A stretch of 64,000 bases of DNA from Mesorhizobium neociceri (GCF_013520985.1 NZ_JACDTY010000002.1:496001-560000), one strand, 5' to 3'; shown: positions 37,483 through 47,205, counted from the first letter of the stretch. The notes: a model not told the origin generated them from the letters alone. Made by a program: numbers and translations.

Positions 37483-37512
37483 GACCGCAAGCAGCGAAGG
37501 CGACGGCAGGAC

Positions 37513-38817
37513 ATGGCAAGAACCGATATAGCGCGGCGCGTCTACAACCACACCTGGAAGCTGGACCCGATCGTCCGCAGCCTGCTCGACACCGATTTCT
37601 ACAAGCTGCTGATGCTGCAGATGATCTGGGGCATGTATCCCAAGGTCGACACCACCTTCTCGCTGATCAACCGCACCACATCGGTGCGGCTTGCCGACGA
37701 GATCGACGAAGGCGAGTTGCGCGAACAGCTCGACCATGCCCGCACGCTGCGCTTCTCCAAGAAGGAGATGATCTGGCTCGGCGGTAACAATTTCTACGGC
37801 CGCAAGCAGATCTTCGAGCCGGAATTCCTCGCCTGGCTGGAAGGTTTCCGGCTGCCCGACTATGAGCTGTCCAAGCGTGACGGCCAGTACGAGCTCTCCT
37901 TCAGTGGCCCGTGGATGTATACCACGCTGTGGGAAATCCCGGCGCTGGCCATCATCAATGAACTCAGGTCCCGCGCAGCCATGCGCGCCTACGGCCCGTT
38001 CGCGCTCGACGTTCTCTATGCCCGCGCCAAGGCCAAGATGTGGGCCAAGACCGAGCGGCTGAAGGCGTTGCCCGGCATCCGCATTTCCGATTTTGGCACC
38101 CGCCGCCGGCACTCGTTCCTGTGGCAGCGCTGGTGTGTCGAGGCGCTCAAGGAAGGCATCGGCGAGGCCTTCACCGGCACCTCCAACGTGCTGCTGGCCA
38201 TGGACAACGACCTCGAGGCGCTGGGCACCAACGCACACGAACTGCCGATGGTGTTTGCCGCCCTCGCCAAGACTGAAAAGGAACTGAAGCAGTCGCCCTA
38301 CAAGGTGCTGCAGGACTGGCAGCGCTACTATGGCGGCAACCTGTTGATCGTGCTGCCCGACGCTTTCGGTACCGCATCCTTCCTGCGCGACGCACCCGAC
38401 TGGGTTGCCGACTGGACCGGCTTTCGCCCCGACAGCGCGCCGCCGATCGAAGGCGGCGAAAAAATCATCGACTGGTGGCGCGAGAAGGGCAAGGACCCCA
38501 GGCAGAAGCTGCTGATCTTCTCCGACGGGCTCGAAGTCGAGACCATCGAGGAGACCTACCAGCACTTCAAGGGCAAGGTGCGCATGTCCTTCGGCTGGGG
38601 CACCAACCTCACCAACGATTTCGAAGGCTGCGCGCCGACCGAAACCAACAGCCTCGATGCGATATCGCTGGTCTGCAAGGTGACGGAGGCCAATGGCAGG
38701 CCGGCGGTGAAGCTGTCGGACAATCCAGCCAAGGCGACGGGCGACAAGAAAGAGATCGAGCGCTATCTCAGGATTTTCGGGGCGAAGGACCGGGTGGAGC
38801 AGTTGGTCAAGGTTTGA
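37513..38817 (+). CDS. pncB: Nicotinate phosphoribosyltransferase
   Basis: A 434-residue cytosolic enzyme of the Preiss-Handler NAD salvage route: nicotinate + PRPP + ATP to nicotinate mononucleotide. Seen: [16 protein letters not shown] (about 24-39), [14 protein letters not shown] (about 195-208) with the His that is phosphorylated, and [12 protein letters not shown] near 370. ATG 37513 has GCAGGA before it and starts the family-typical N-terminus. With pncA (47912-48526) and the hydroxylase operon it places a nicotinate branch point in this region. Confidence 0.95.
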   Translation: MARTDIARRVYNHTWKLDPIVRSLLDTDFYKLLMLQMIWGMYPKVDTTFSLINRTTSVRLADEIDEGELREQLDHARTLRFSKKEMIWLGGNNFYGRKQIFEPEFLAWLEGFRLPDYELSKRDGQYELSFSGPWMYTTLWEIPALAIINELRSRAAMRAYGPFALDVLYARAKAKMWAKTERLKALPGIRISDFGTRRRHSFLWQRWCVEALKEGIGEAFTGTSNVLLAMDNDLEALGTNAHELPMVFAALAKTEKELKQSPYKVLQDWQRYYGGNLLIVLPDAFGTASFLRDAPDWVADWTGFRPDSAPPIEGGEKIIDWWREKGKDPRQKLLIFSDGLEVETIEETYQHFKGKVRMSFGWGTNLTNDFEGCAPTETNSLDAISLVCKVTEANGRPAVKLSDNPAKATGDKKEIERYLRIFGAKDRVEQLVKV

Positions 38818-38845
38818 GGGTGGGGTTCTCCCCAGCAGAGGCTCC

Positions 38846-39044
38846 TTTCCTCTCCCTCCGGAGGGGGGAGAGGTGGCGCCGCGAAGCGGCGACGGAGTGG
38901 GGGAACCACTTGGCAACCGCCGCAACGCACATGGGAAAGAGGACCACGCGCAAGCATCGCCTTGACCCGCGCCAGGGTCGACCCCCACTCCGTCGAGCTG
39001 CGCTCGACACCTCTCCCCCGATCGACGGGGGAGAGGAAGGGCGC
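38846..39044. repeat. Large palindromic repeat P1
   Basis: About 200 bp with CCTCTCCC-type arms at both ends (38849-38873 and 39010-39037) and a second pair GACGGAGTGGGGG (38891 on) against CCCCCACTCCGTC (38980 on). It ends in AAGGGCGCC like P2. It lies between pncB and a membrane gene, reaching into that gene's apparent 5' end. Confidence 0.7.
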
Positions 39045-40493
39045 CAAGCTATCCGAGGCAGGACAGAGGGGGGCGCCGTACAGCGCTGCCGTCGCCGGTC
39101 AGCCCTCCTCACCATCGCCCTCACACTCCTCCCCACCTCTGCCTTCGCCCACGCCTCCGACCGTGGCCACGTCCTCCTCCTCCCCACCGGCTACTACATC
39201 GCCGGCGGAGCGCTCGCGGTTGCCGTCAGCTTCCTCATCCTGGCCCTGCTGCCGCCCGACGCCCTCGACCGCTTCTGGCGTCGCCGCCTGCCGCTCTTCA
39301 CACTCGCCGACAAGCCCCGCACAATCGTCAGCCTCATCTCTTTTGCCGGCTTCGCAACCCTCATCGCCGCCGGCCTGTTCGGCAGCCGCGACCCGCTCTC
39401 CAACCCACTGCCCCTCACCATCTGGACGCTGCTCTGGGTGGGTCTCGCCATAGCACAAGGCCTGCTCGGCGATCTCTGGTCCTGGCTGAACCCGTGGTAC
39501 GGCCCATGGCGCATCGTCACCCGCCTGATTGGCCAGCGCGATGCCGAGGCGCAGGAGCCGCGTTTGCCGCAATGGCTAGGCTGCTGGCCGGCTGTCATCC
39601 TGTTCTTCGCCTTTGCCTGGTTCGAACTGATCGACCCGGCGCCCGACGATCCCGCGCGTCTGGCATACGCTGCTGGCCTCTATTGGCTGTTCACCTTCAT
39701 TGCCGTGCTCGCCTTCGGCTATCCCAACTGGAGCTGGCGCGGCGAATTCCTGACGGTGTTCTTCGCCATGGTGGCGCGTTTTGCTCCTGTCAAACGCGAC
39801 GAAGAAGGCCGGCTCAACCTTTGCTGGGCCGGCGCAAAACTGCTCGCGGCCGGGCCTCTGCCGGCCAGCGGCATCGCTTTCCTGCTGCTGGCGCTGTCGT
39901 CGGTGTCCTTCGACGGTCTGTCGAAGACCTTCTTCTGGCTCGGCCTGTTCGGCATCAATCCGCTGGAATATCCCGGCCGCACGGCGCTGATCGGCATCGG
40001 CAGCTTCGGTCTGGTGCTGACCTTCGTGCTGCTGGCGGCGGCGTTCCTGCTGGCCGTCATCCTCGGCCAGCGCCTTGCCGGCAGCCGGCATTCCCTCGGC
40101 GAGGCTGCCGGGCTGCTGGTCTGGTCGATCGCGCCGATCGCGCTTGCCTATCATGTCGCCCACTATCTGACGGCGCTTCTGGTCGACGGCCAGTATGCGA
40201 TGGCCGCTTTGTCCGACCCGTTCGCGCTGGGCTGGAACTTGTTCGGCACCGCCGACATGCAAATCGAAGCCGGCATCGTCGCCGGCGCCGACTCCGCATG
40301 GTGGCTGTGGAATGTGCAGGCCTGCATCATCATCGCCGGCCATATGCTGGCGGTGCTCGTCGCCCATGGTCTGGCCTGGCGACTGCACCCGGTTCCATCG
40401 CGCGCCGCACTCAGCCAGCTGCCGCTCACCGTGCTGATGATCGCCTACACGATCTTCGGCCTCTGGTTGCTTGCCACGCCGACGGCCGGATGA
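38931..40493 (+). CDS. Polytopic membrane protein with unclear start
   Basis: The conserved-looking part begins near 39105 with a signal-like segment (LLTIALTLLPTSAFAHA), followed by GHVLLLPTGYYIAGGALAVA and some ten hydrophobic helices to residue 520 counted from ATG 38931. That ATG lies inside repeat P1, so the first ~45 residues would be repeat-encoded and are probably not native. Between P1 and the signal segment there is no ATG, GTG or TTG in frame, but GAGGGGGGCGCC stands six bases before a GTA at 39079, where a GTG may once have been. The overall plan (HAxDRGH, then LPxGYYIxGG) recalls membrane proteins annotated as fenitrothion hydrolase, a weak resemblance. The real start and expression are uncertain. 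Confidence 0.65.
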   Translation: MGKRTTRKHRLDPRQGRPPLRRAALDTSPPIDGGEEGRQAIRGRTEGGAVQRCRRRSALLTIALTLLPTSAFAHASDRGHVLLLPTGYYIAGGALAVAVSFLILALLPPDALDRFWRRRLPLFTLADKPRTIVSLISFAGFATLIAAGLFGSRDPLSNPLPLTIWTLLWVGLAIAQGLLGDLWSWLNPWYGPWRIVTRLIGQRDAEAQEPRLPQWLGCWPAVILFFAFAWFELIDPAPDDPARLAYAAGLYWLFTFIAVLAFGYPNWSWRGEFLTVFFAMVARFAPVKRDEEGRLNLCWAGAKLLAAGPLPASGIAFLLLALSSVSFDGLSKTFFWLGLFGINPLEYPGRTALIGIGSFGLVLTFVLLAAAFLLAVILGQRLAGSRHSLGEAAGLLVWSIAPIALAYHVAHYLTALLVDGQYAMAALSDPFALGWNLFGTADMQIEAGIVAGADSAWWLWNVQACIIIAGHMLAVLVAHGLAWRLHPVPSRAALSQLPLTVLMIAYTIFGLWLLATPTAG

Positions 40494-40529
40494 CAAAAGA
40501 CGACCGGCATGCCTTTGCGGAAAGCTCGC

Positions 40530-40566
40530 TTGCCAGGTCGAGGCTTTGATGATTTAGTTTGTATAC
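40530..40566 (+). promoter_or_regulatory. Promoter with palindromic site A upstream of ABC importer
   Basis: TTGCCA (40530-40535), a 17-base spacer and TTTAGT (40553-40558) make a passable sigma-70 promoter. GTTTGTATAC at 40557-40566 overlaps the -10 and shares its 10-bp core exactly with site C at 63027. Site B at 48703 has the same relation to its promoter. Confidence 0.5.
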
Positions 40567-40645
40567 ATGCGATTTCTGCCCCTCCTGCAAGGGAGTGGCC
40601 TTGCCTCGTTACAGACAGTCAAAACTCAAAAACAGGGGAACTGCC

Positions 40646-41950
40646 GTGACTGACAAGAATGGGTTTTTCGATCTCTCCAAATCCACGCTTTCTCGCCGTA
40701 CCGCGCTGAAGGGTCTCGCCGCGTGCGCCGGCCTGACGCTCGCGCCGGGCTTCGTCCGCTACAGCCAGGCGCAGAGCTCCGCGCCGATCAAGATCGGCTT
40801 CCAGTCGCACCGCACCGGCATCGGCGCCGCCTATGGCCGCTGGTACGAGAAGACCAGTGCGGCCGCGGTCAAGGCGATCAACGATGCCGGCGGCATCAAC
40901 GGCCGTCCGGTCGAACTGGTGATCGAGGATGACGGCACCGATCCCGGCCGCGGCGCCGAAGTGGTCGGCAAGTTCGCCACCCAGCACAAGACCGACATCG
41001 TGTTCGGCACACTGTTCTCGCATGTCGTCATCGGCTCGGCGCCCGCCGCCGGCGAAAACAAGATCCCCTATTTCGTCGTCAGCGAAGGCCACCACGTCGC
41101 CTCGACCAAGCTGAACCGCTACGTCTTCCAGCCCGGCATCACCGACGTGAAGAGCCAGATCCAGTCGATGGCGCCGTGGATCGCCGCCAATGCCGGCAAG
41201 AAGGTTACGCAGATCTTCCCCGATTTCGCCTTCGGCTACGACCACCGCGACTACCTGCCGCCGGCGCTGAAGGCGCAAGGCGCCGAGGTCATCGCCCAGA
41301 TCGCCATCCCGCCGACGGAATCCTCGTTCACCAAATATTTTCCGCAGATTCCGGCCGAAACCGAAGTGATCTACCACGTCATGGTCGGCCCGGCCGTGCT
41401 TACCTTCGTCAAGGAACTCGGCGAGTTCTACGGCTCCAACCGGCCGCAACTGTTCGGCTTCATGGATTCACTCGAGGCCACCGACATCAACAGCCCCGGC
41501 CTCGAGTTTTTGGACGGCAGCCATTTCTGGGAAGGTTCGCCGCGCTATGCGCAAGCCGATGATTCCGCCGCGCAAAAAGCCTATCGCGCTGCCGTTGGCA
41601 TCGACGACAATGGCGCCGCCGTCGGCGATCCCAAGGACGTCTCAACCGCCTCGCACATGTTCGGCTGCTGGGAAACGCTCTATGTCGTCAAGAAGGCGAT
41701 GGAAGACGCCGGCTACAAGGGCCCGGAAGACCGCGCCAAGCTGGTCGAGGCGACCGAGGCGCTGACCGAATTCGCCGAAGGACCGGAGCATCCGCAGGGG
41801 CCGAAGACCTTCAACGGCAAGATCCACCAGTGTTTTGGCATCCAGAACATCTCCAAGGTCGAAGGCGGCAAGCTGACGGTCGTCCACAAGACCAAGATCG
41901 AGGATGGGCTGTACGAGGCCGAAGGGGATTACACGACGCAGGCGCTTTAG
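40646..41950 (+). CDS. Branched-chain/urea-type ABC importer, binding protein
   Basis: A 434-residue periplasmic protein of the Peripla_BP_6/LivJ group with a twin-Arg leader (LSRRTALKGLAACAGLTLAP near residues 15-34). Seen: GGINGRPVELVIEDDGTDPG, ligand pocket VSEGHHVAS and FQPGITDVKS. GTG 40646 has AGGGGA six bases upstream, better than ATG 40559. Members bind branched amino acids, amides, urea or aromatic acids. The shared operator with the hydroxylase operon hints at an N-heterocycle or related amide. Confidence 0.88.
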   Translation: MTDKNGFFDLSKSTLSRRTALKGLAACAGLTLAPGFVRYSQAQSSAPIKIGFQSHRTGIGAAYGRWYEKTSAAAVKAINDAGGINGRPVELVIEDDGTDPGRGAEVVGKFATQHKTDIVFGTLFSHVVIGSAPAAGENKIPYFVVSEGHHVASTKLNRYVFQPGITDVKSQIQSMAPWIAANAGKKVTQIFPDFAFGYDHRDYLPPALKAQGAEVIAQIAIPPTESSFTKYFPQIPAETEVIYHVMVGPAVLTFVKELGEFYGSNRPQLFGFMDSLEATDINSPGLEFLDGSHFWEGSPRYAQADDSAAQKAYRAAVGIDDNGAAVGDPKDVSTASHMFGCWETLYVVKKAMEDAGYKGPEDRAKLVEATEALTEFAEGPEHPQGPKTFNGKIHQCFGIQNISKVEGGKLTVVHKTKIEDGLYEAEGDYTTQAL

Positions 41951-42106
41951 GCGCCTCACCCTCCCCCCTTGTGGGGAGGGTCGGCGAATGGGCTTCGCAC
42001 GTCGCGAAGCCCATGAGACGGGGTGGGGGTCACTACGGCCCGTGCCCCACCCCCCACCCGACCGCTCCGCGGTCACCCTCCCCACGAGGGGGAGGGTAAG
42101 GGCGCC
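41950..42106. repeat. Large palindromic repeat P2
   Basis: A 157-bp element bounded by GGCGCC at both ends, with CACCCTCCCCC and GGGGGAGGGT arms, and inner palindromes (GGGCTTCGC ACGTC GCGAAGCCC at 41991-42013). It fills the whole gap between the binding protein and the permease; the AAGGG near its end is the only ribosome-site-like sequence before the permease ATG. Confidence 0.75.
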
Positions 42107-42110
42107 CTGA

Positions 42111-42992
42111 ATGCATTTTGGACCCCATCTCCTCCTCGCCGCCCTCGAAGGCCTCGTCACCTCAGCCGTGCTGGCGCTGACCGCACTAGGCCTGTCGCTG
42201 GTGTTCGGCGTCATGCGCGTCGTCAATGTCGCCCATGGCGAGTTCTTCATGCTCGGCGCGGTGCTGGCCTGGGCCATCTCGACGGCGATCCCGGGCCATC
42301 CCACGGTCGGCTTCCTCGCGGCTCTTGTGCTGGCGCCGCTGATTGTCGGCGCCATTGCACTGCTTGCCGAGCGGCTGGTGCTGCGCCGGCTCAATTACAA
42401 TCCGGAAGCCACCATCGTCGCCACCATCGGCATGCTCTACATCATCCAGCAGCTGGCGCTGAGCTTCTATGGCCCGGAAGCGCGCCCGGTGGAGCCGCCC
42501 TTCAGCTACCGTATCCTACTGCCCTGGTTCGGCTATTCCGGCTACAAGCTGTCGATCATCGCCGCCTCGGCGCTTCTGCTCGTCGCCACCTGGCTGGTGC
42601 TGACGCGCACGAAGATCGGCCTCATCATGCGCGCCACCCAATATGACAGCGAGACGGCGCAGGCCTTCGGTATTCCGGTCGACCGCGTCTATGCCGGCGT
42701 CTTTGCGCTCGGCGCCATGCTGGCGGCCATTGCCGCAGTGCTCATCGTACCAATCAGCCAGGCGCATTACCTGATGGGGCAAGATCCGCTGCTGTTATCC
42801 TTCATCGTCGTGATCATCGGCGGGCTCGGCTCGCTGCGCGGCACGGTCGTCGCCGCCGTGCTGATCGGCCTGTCCGACGGCATCATCTCGGTGTTCTTCT
42901 CGCCGACTCTGGCCAAGATCATCGCCACGCTGCTGGTGGCCATGGTGCTGGTGTTCCGTCCGCAAGGCCTGTTCGGGACGGCGTCGCGATGA
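42111..42992 (+). CDS. Branched-chain-type ABC permease (LivH-like)
   Basis: A 293-residue inner-membrane permease with about eight helices; ALTALGLSLVFGVMRVVNVA and HGEFFMLGAVLAW (about 18-52) are LivH hallmarks, and GGLGSLRGTVVAA lies near 245. The ATG stands 4 bases after repeat P2. The stop overlaps the next gene (ATGA). Confidence 0.92.
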   Translation: MHFGPHLLLAALEGLVTSAVLALTALGLSLVFGVMRVVNVAHGEFFMLGAVLAWAISTAIPGHPTVGFLAALVLAPLIVGAIALLAERLVLRRLNYNPEATIVATIGMLYIIQQLALSFYGPEARPVEPPFSYRILLPWFGYSGYKLSIIAASALLLVATWLVLTRTKIGLIMRATQYDSETAQAFGIPVDRVYAGVFALGAMLAAIAAVLIVPISQAHYLMGQDPLLLSFIVVIIGGLGSLRGTVVAAVLIGLSDGIISVFFSPTLAKIIATLLVAMVLVFRPQGLFGTASR

Positions 42993-43951
42993 GCGAAGCT
43001 TCGCCGGCAAAAGCCTATGCGTTGCATCTCGGCGTCATCGCGCTGCTCTTTGCGCTGAGCTTCGTCCTGCCCGACTATCATCACGGCCTGCTCGCCCGCA
43101 TCATGGTGCTGGCGGTGTTCGCCATGGGCTACAACATGCTGTTCGGCTATGTCGGCCTGCTTAGCCTCGGCCACGCCATGTTCTTTGCTGCCGGCCTCTA
43201 CGGTGCAGGCCTCGCCGTCATCCATCTCGGCTGGAACGTGCCTTTGGCCTTCCTCGCCGGCATCGCCTGCGGCGCGTTGCTGGCGCTGGTGATCGGCCTG
43301 CTGGCGCTGCGCACCACTGGCGTCGCCTTCATGATCGTCACCATGATGTTCGCGCAGGTGTTTTATCTCGTCATCCTCTATTTCGCCGCCTGGACCGGTG
43401 GCGACCAAGGCCTGGTGGTGCCGCAGCCGGCGCGGGTTCTGAGCTTCGGCGCGACATCGCTCGATCTCACCAACCCGACCGTGCGCTACATGAGCGCGCT
43501 GGCGTTGTTCTCGATCGTGCTGCTCATCACGCTCGCCATCGTCCGCTCCCGCTACGGCCGCGTGCTGGTCGCCGTGCGCGAAAACGAGGAGCGCACGAAA
43601 ATGCTCGGCTACGACACCTTCTCCAACAAACTCATCGCCGTCGTTGTCTCCGGCACCATCTGCGCGGCGTCGGGTGCGGCCTATGCGCTGTTGTTCGGCT
43701 ATGTCGGTTCGAGCTTTGCTTCGGTGCAGTATTCCATCCTGCCGCTGCTTTGGGTGCTGCTCGGCGGCGCGGCCACGACGCTCGGTGGCCTGATCGGCAC
43801 GGTCTTCATGTATTATGTCATCGACATCGCCAGCGGCTACACCTCGGCCTATCTGCTGATTGTCGGCATCGCGCTCATCCTTCTGGTGCTGTTTTTCCCC
43901 AAAGGCATTCTGGGCACCATCCGCCAGCGCTGGCTGGGGTGGCTGCCATGA
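42989..43951 (+). CDS. Branched-chain-type ABC permease (LivM-like)
   Basis: A 320-residue permease with about nine helices; MGYNMLFGYVGLLSLGHAMF (about 44-63) is the LivM motif and RENEERTKMLGYDTFSNKL is the cytosolic loop. It overlaps both neighbours by 4 bases, so translation is coupled from permease to ATPase. Confidence 0.92.
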   Translation: MSEASPAKAYALHLGVIALLFALSFVLPDYHHGLLARIMVLAVFAMGYNMLFGYVGLLSLGHAMFFAAGLYGAGLAVIHLGWNVPLAFLAGIACGALLALVIGLLALRTTGVAFMIVTMMFAQVFYLVILYFAAWTGGDQGLVVPQPARVLSFGATSLDLTNPTVRYMSALALFSIVLLITLAIVRSRYGRVLVAVRENEERTKMLGYDTFSNKLIAVVVSGTICAASGAAYALLFGYVGSSFASVQYSILPLLWVLLGGAATTLGGLIGTVFMYYVIDIASGYTSAYLLIVGIALILLVLFFPKGILGTIRQRWLGWLP

Positions 43952-44673
43952 TGCCGTTGCTGACGACAAAGAACCTGGCGCGTAATTTCGGCGGCCTGCG
44001 CGCTGTCGACGGTGTCGACTTTCAGCTGATGCCGGGCGAAATCCGCGCCGTCATCGGCCCCAATGGCGCCGGGAAGACCACCTTCGTCAGCCTGATCAGC
44101 GGCCGCATCCAGCCGTCCTCGGGCATGATCGTCTTCGACGGCGCCGACATCACCAGCCAGCCGGCCTATCTCAGGGTGCGCCAGGGCATCGCCTACACCT
44201 TCCAGATCACCAGCGTCTTTGCCAATCTCTCGGCCTACGACAATGTCGCGCTGCCGGTGCAGCGCACGCTGACCGATGGGCGGTCGAAAGGCGCGGTGCG
44301 CACCGGCGTCATGGCGGCTCTGGAACGCACCGGCCTTGCCGACCGCGCCCATATGCCGGCCGGCCAGCTCTCCTACGGCCATCAGCGCCTGCTGGAGGTG
44401 GCGATGGGCCTGGCGCTGAAGCCGCGCCTTTTGATCCTCGACGAGCCGACGCAAGGGCTGGCCGACAGCGAGATCGACAATTTCATCGAACTGGTGCGCG
44501 AGATCGCCAAAAGCGCCACCTTGCTTTTGATCGAGCACAACATGCCGGTCGTCATGCAACTGGCCGACCGCATCACCGTCTTCAATGCCGGCAGGATCCT
44601 GGCCGAAGGCACACCCGAACAGATCCGCGCCAACACCCAGGTGCAGGAAGCCTATCTGGGGACGGCGCCATGA
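43948..44673 (+). CDS. Branched-chain-type ABC ATPase (LivG-like)
   Basis: A 241-residue ATPase: Walker A GPNGAGKTT (about 37-45), TFQITSVFANLSAYDN, signature LSYGHQRLLE, Walker B LLILDEPTQGLAD, switch IEHNM. The signature reads LSYGH instead of LSGGQ, which is common in the urea and aromatic-acid branch of this family. ATG 43948 overlaps the permease stop. Confidence 0.92.
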   Translation: MMPLLTTKNLARNFGGLRAVDGVDFQLMPGEIRAVIGPNGAGKTTFVSLISGRIQPSSGMIVFDGADITSQPAYLRVRQGIAYTFQITSVFANLSAYDNVALPVQRTLTDGRSKGAVRTGVMAALERTGLADRAHMPAGQLSYGHQRLLEVAMGLALKPRLLILDEPTQGLADSEIDNFIELVREIAKSATLLLIEHNMPVVMQLADRITVFNAGRILAEGTPEQIRANTQVQEAYLGTAP

Positions 44674-45392
44674 CCGAAGCCCCGATGACCGAGGCGCTGA
44701 CCATCTCCGGGCTCGACTGTTTCTACGGCGAAGTCCAGGTGCTCTATGGCCTCGACCTGGTGCTGAACAAGGGCGAAGTGCTGTGCCTGTTCGGCCGCAA
44801 CGGCGCCGGCAAGACGACAACTCTGAAGGCGATCATGGGCCTGGTTCCCGCAAGTGCCGGTTCGATCAGGCTCGAAGGCAAGGAATTGACCGGGCTGCCG
44901 GCGCATGAGGTGCCGAAGACCGGCGTCGCCTATGTGCCGCAAGGCCGGCGGCTGTTCGCCGAAATGACGGTGGCCGAAAACATCGAGATTGGCCTGATGG
45001 CGCGCGGCAAGGGCAAGGCCGTGCGGGAAAATGTCCTCGACCTTTTTCCATTGCTGCGCCAGCGGTTGAGACAACGCTCCGGCACGCTTTCCGGCGGCGA
45101 GCAGCAGATGCTGGCCATGGCCCGTGCGCTGTGTCTCGAGCCGCAGGTTCTGTTGCTCGATGAGCCGACCGAAGGCCTGATGCCGTCGATGATCGCCAAG
45201 ATCCGTGAGACCGTGGTGAAGCTGCGAGAGCTTGGCGTCTCGACGATCCTGGTCGAGCAGCGGGTCGACGCCGTGCTGTCGGTCGCCGACCGCGTCTGCT
45301 TCATCGAAAATGGCCGCAACCGCGAAACTGTAGATGTCGAGCAACTGCGCGCCGATCCGTCGGCTGTCAGGCGCTATGTGGGGGTAGGATAA
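44670..45392 (+). CDS. Branched-chain-type ABC ATPase (LivF-like)
   Basis: A 240-residue ATPase: Walker A GRNGAGKTT, AYVPQGRRLFAEMTVAENI (LivF hallmark), signature LSGGEQQ, Walker B LLLDEPTEGLMP, switch VEQRVD. Last gene of the importer 40646-45392, and palindromic repeat P3 follows at once. Confidence 0.93.
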   Translation: MTEAPMTEALTISGLDCFYGEVQVLYGLDLVLNKGEVLCLFGRNGAGKTTTLKAIMGLVPASAGSIRLEGKELTGLPAHEVPKTGVAYVPQGRRLFAEMTVAENIEIGLMARGKGKAVRENVLDLFPLLRQRLRQRSGTLSGGEQQMLAMARALCLEPQVLLLDEPTEGLMPSMIAKIRETVVKLRELGVSTILVEQRVDAVLSVADRVCFIENGRNRETVDVEQLRADPSAVRRYVGVG

Positions 45393-45395
45393 GGA

Positions 45396-45505
45396 CTACC
45401 CTCCCCCTTGTGGGGAGGGTGGCTGCGAAGCAGCCGGGTGGGGGTGCGGCGCCGACCCCCACCCGGACCTGCGGTCCGACCTCGCCACAAGGGGGAGGTA
45501 GGGCT
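45396..45505. repeat. Large palindromic repeat P3
   Basis: About 110 bp with CTACCCTCCCCCTTGTGGGG at the left and CCACAAGGGGGAGGTAGGG at the right, and inner GGGTGGGGGT / ACCCCCACCC arms. Same family as P2, placed between two convergent genes. Confidence 0.75.
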
Positions 45506-45516
45506 CAGCGCCCTGC

Positions 45517-46947
45517 TCACCCGAAAAACAAAAAGCCGGCAATCAAAAATATCGGGACCAGCACCGCGCCCGACCACGCCATATAGCCGAAGAAGCCCGG
45601 CATCTTCACGCCGCGATGCCTTGCGATGGCGTAGACCATGAAGTTGGGCGCGTTGCCGATATAGGTGTTGGCGCCCATGAACACGGCGCCGGCGGAGACT
45701 GCGGCCAGCGTCGAGGCGAACTCGGTCATCAGACGTTGCGCATCGCCGCCGGCCAGTTCGAAGAACACCAGATAGGTCGGTGCATTGTCGAGGAAGGACG
45801 ACAGCCCGCCGGTCAGCCAGAAATAGGCGAGATCGTTGGGCTGACCGGTGGGCGAAGTGACCAGCGCGACCAAGGGCGCCAGTGCGCCATCATGGCCGGC
45901 GCGCAGGATGGCGATGACCGGCACGATGCAGATGAAGATACCGGCAAACAGTTTTGCCACCTCCGCGATCGGGCCCCAGGTGAAGCCATTCGCCTCGCGA
46001 TGGCTCTTGTAGGAGACAACAAGCGACAGAAAGGCCAGCGCCAGGATGATGGCGTCGCGCACCAGGTTTTGCAGTTCGAGGCTGATGCCCAGGACGGAAA
46101 AGCTCACGCCCGGCTTCCATGCTGCCGAGAGCAGGATAGCGCCGATGACGCCGGCCAGCAGCGGCAGATTGGCCAGGCCGCGAATGCGCACCTTCGTATC
46201 CGGCGTCGGATCCTTGATCTTCGGCGCGCTGCCTTCGCGGCGATGCAGCACGATGTCGATGGCCAGGAAGACAAGCAGTACTAGGCCGCCCGTGAACAGC
46301 GTCTCGCGCCAGAGGTTCGTGGTTGTCCAGAAAAAGTCGACGCCGCGCAGGAAGCCGACGAACAATGGCGGGTCGCCGAGCGGCGTCAGCGAGCCGCCAA
46401 TGTTGGAGACCAGAAAAATGAAGAAGATGACGACATGGGCGTTGAACGGCCGGTTGTCATTGGCGCGCAGCATCGGCCGGATCAGGATCATCGAGGCGCC
46501 GGTGGTGCCGATCACTGAAGCCAGCATCGCCCCGACGAGCAGCAGCCCGGCATTGACCAGCGGCGTGCCGTGGATGTTGCCGGCGACAAGGATGCCGCCG
46601 GAAATGGTATAGAGCGCGAACAGCAGGATAATGAACGACATGTATTCGGTGAGCAGCGTGTGCAGCACCGCCTCGCTCGCCAAAGACATGCCGAAAGCGA
46701 TCGCCAGCGGCACCACCGCCAGCGCCGCCCATACGGCTGCGATCTTGCCGTAGTGATGCTCCCAGACATGGTGGAACAGCAGCGGTCCAGTGGCGATCGA
46801 CAACAGCAGGCCGGCAAACGGCAGCCCCCACCACAACGACATAGCAGCACCCGGCAGGCCGTGCTCTTCGGCCGCCGAAGCGCCCACTATTGTTGCCAGG
46901 AGAAACAGGCTGGCAAGGAGGGCAGTCTTGCCTGTCGGTGGTCGCAT
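45517..46947 (-). CDS. NhaD-type sodium:proton antiporter
   Basis: A 476-residue inner-membrane protein with about 12 helices of the ion-transporter (IT/CitMHS-NhaD) family. Seen: a hydrophobic N-terminal helix, TGPLLFHHVWEHHYGKIA, the signature FLVSNIGGSLTPLGDPPLF near 190-208, and SSFLDNAPTYLVFFELAGG near 375-393, matching NhaD antiporters. ATG 46947 has AGAGG upstream. It is convergent with the ABC importer across repeat P3. Confidence 0.9.
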   Translation of the reverse strand: MRPPTGKTALLASLFLLATIVGASAAEEHGLPGAAMSLWWGLPFAGLLLSIATGPLLFHHVWEHHYGKIAAVWAALAVVPLAIAFGMSLASEAVLHTLLTEYMSFIILLFALYTISGGILVAGNIHGTPLVNAGLLLVGAMLASVIGTTGASMILIRPMLRANDNRPFNAHVVIFFIFLVSNIGGSLTPLGDPPLFVGFLRGVDFFWTTTNLWRETLFTGGLVLLVFLAIDIVLHRREGSAPKIKDPTPDTKVRIRGLANLPLLAGVIGAILLSAAWKPGVSFSVLGISLELQNLVRDAIILALAFLSLVVSYKSHREANGFTWGPIAEVAKLFAGIFICIVPVIAILRAGHDGALAPLVALVTSPTGQPNDLAYFWLTGGLSSFLDNAPTYLVFFELAGGDAQRLMTEFASTLAAVSAGAVFMGANTYIGNAPNFMVYAIARHRGVKMPGFFGYMAWSGAVLVPIFLIAGFLFFG

Positions 46948-47205
46948 GGAACCTCTGCTGGTCTGATTGCGCGGTGCAAGGGATCAATGGCCGCTCCAGC
47001 CGCGCGGCGCAACCCCGGTCGCTTCGGCCGGTCGGTGCGCGGAGCGGATCGAGGCCGAAACAAGCTTCGTCGCGACACCAGCCCATGTAGCGGTAAAGAC
47101 ACTGTGGGCGACTTTGTTTCGGCATGTCTTCCCTGCCCAAGTAAATCGCATTGCATGATTTTTCCTGCCGTGCTTCATTACTTCAGGGAATTCTGGGGGC
47201 GTCAC

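Noticed and set aside
37468..37512. Earlier ATG for pncB
   Set aside because: The extra 15 residues are highly basic and partly encoded by repeat R1; ATG 37513 gives the family-typical N-terminus.
46570..47205. N-terminal extension of the lipoprotein frame
   Set aside because: The upstream part is basic, lacks conservation marks and would bury the signal peptide and lipobox.
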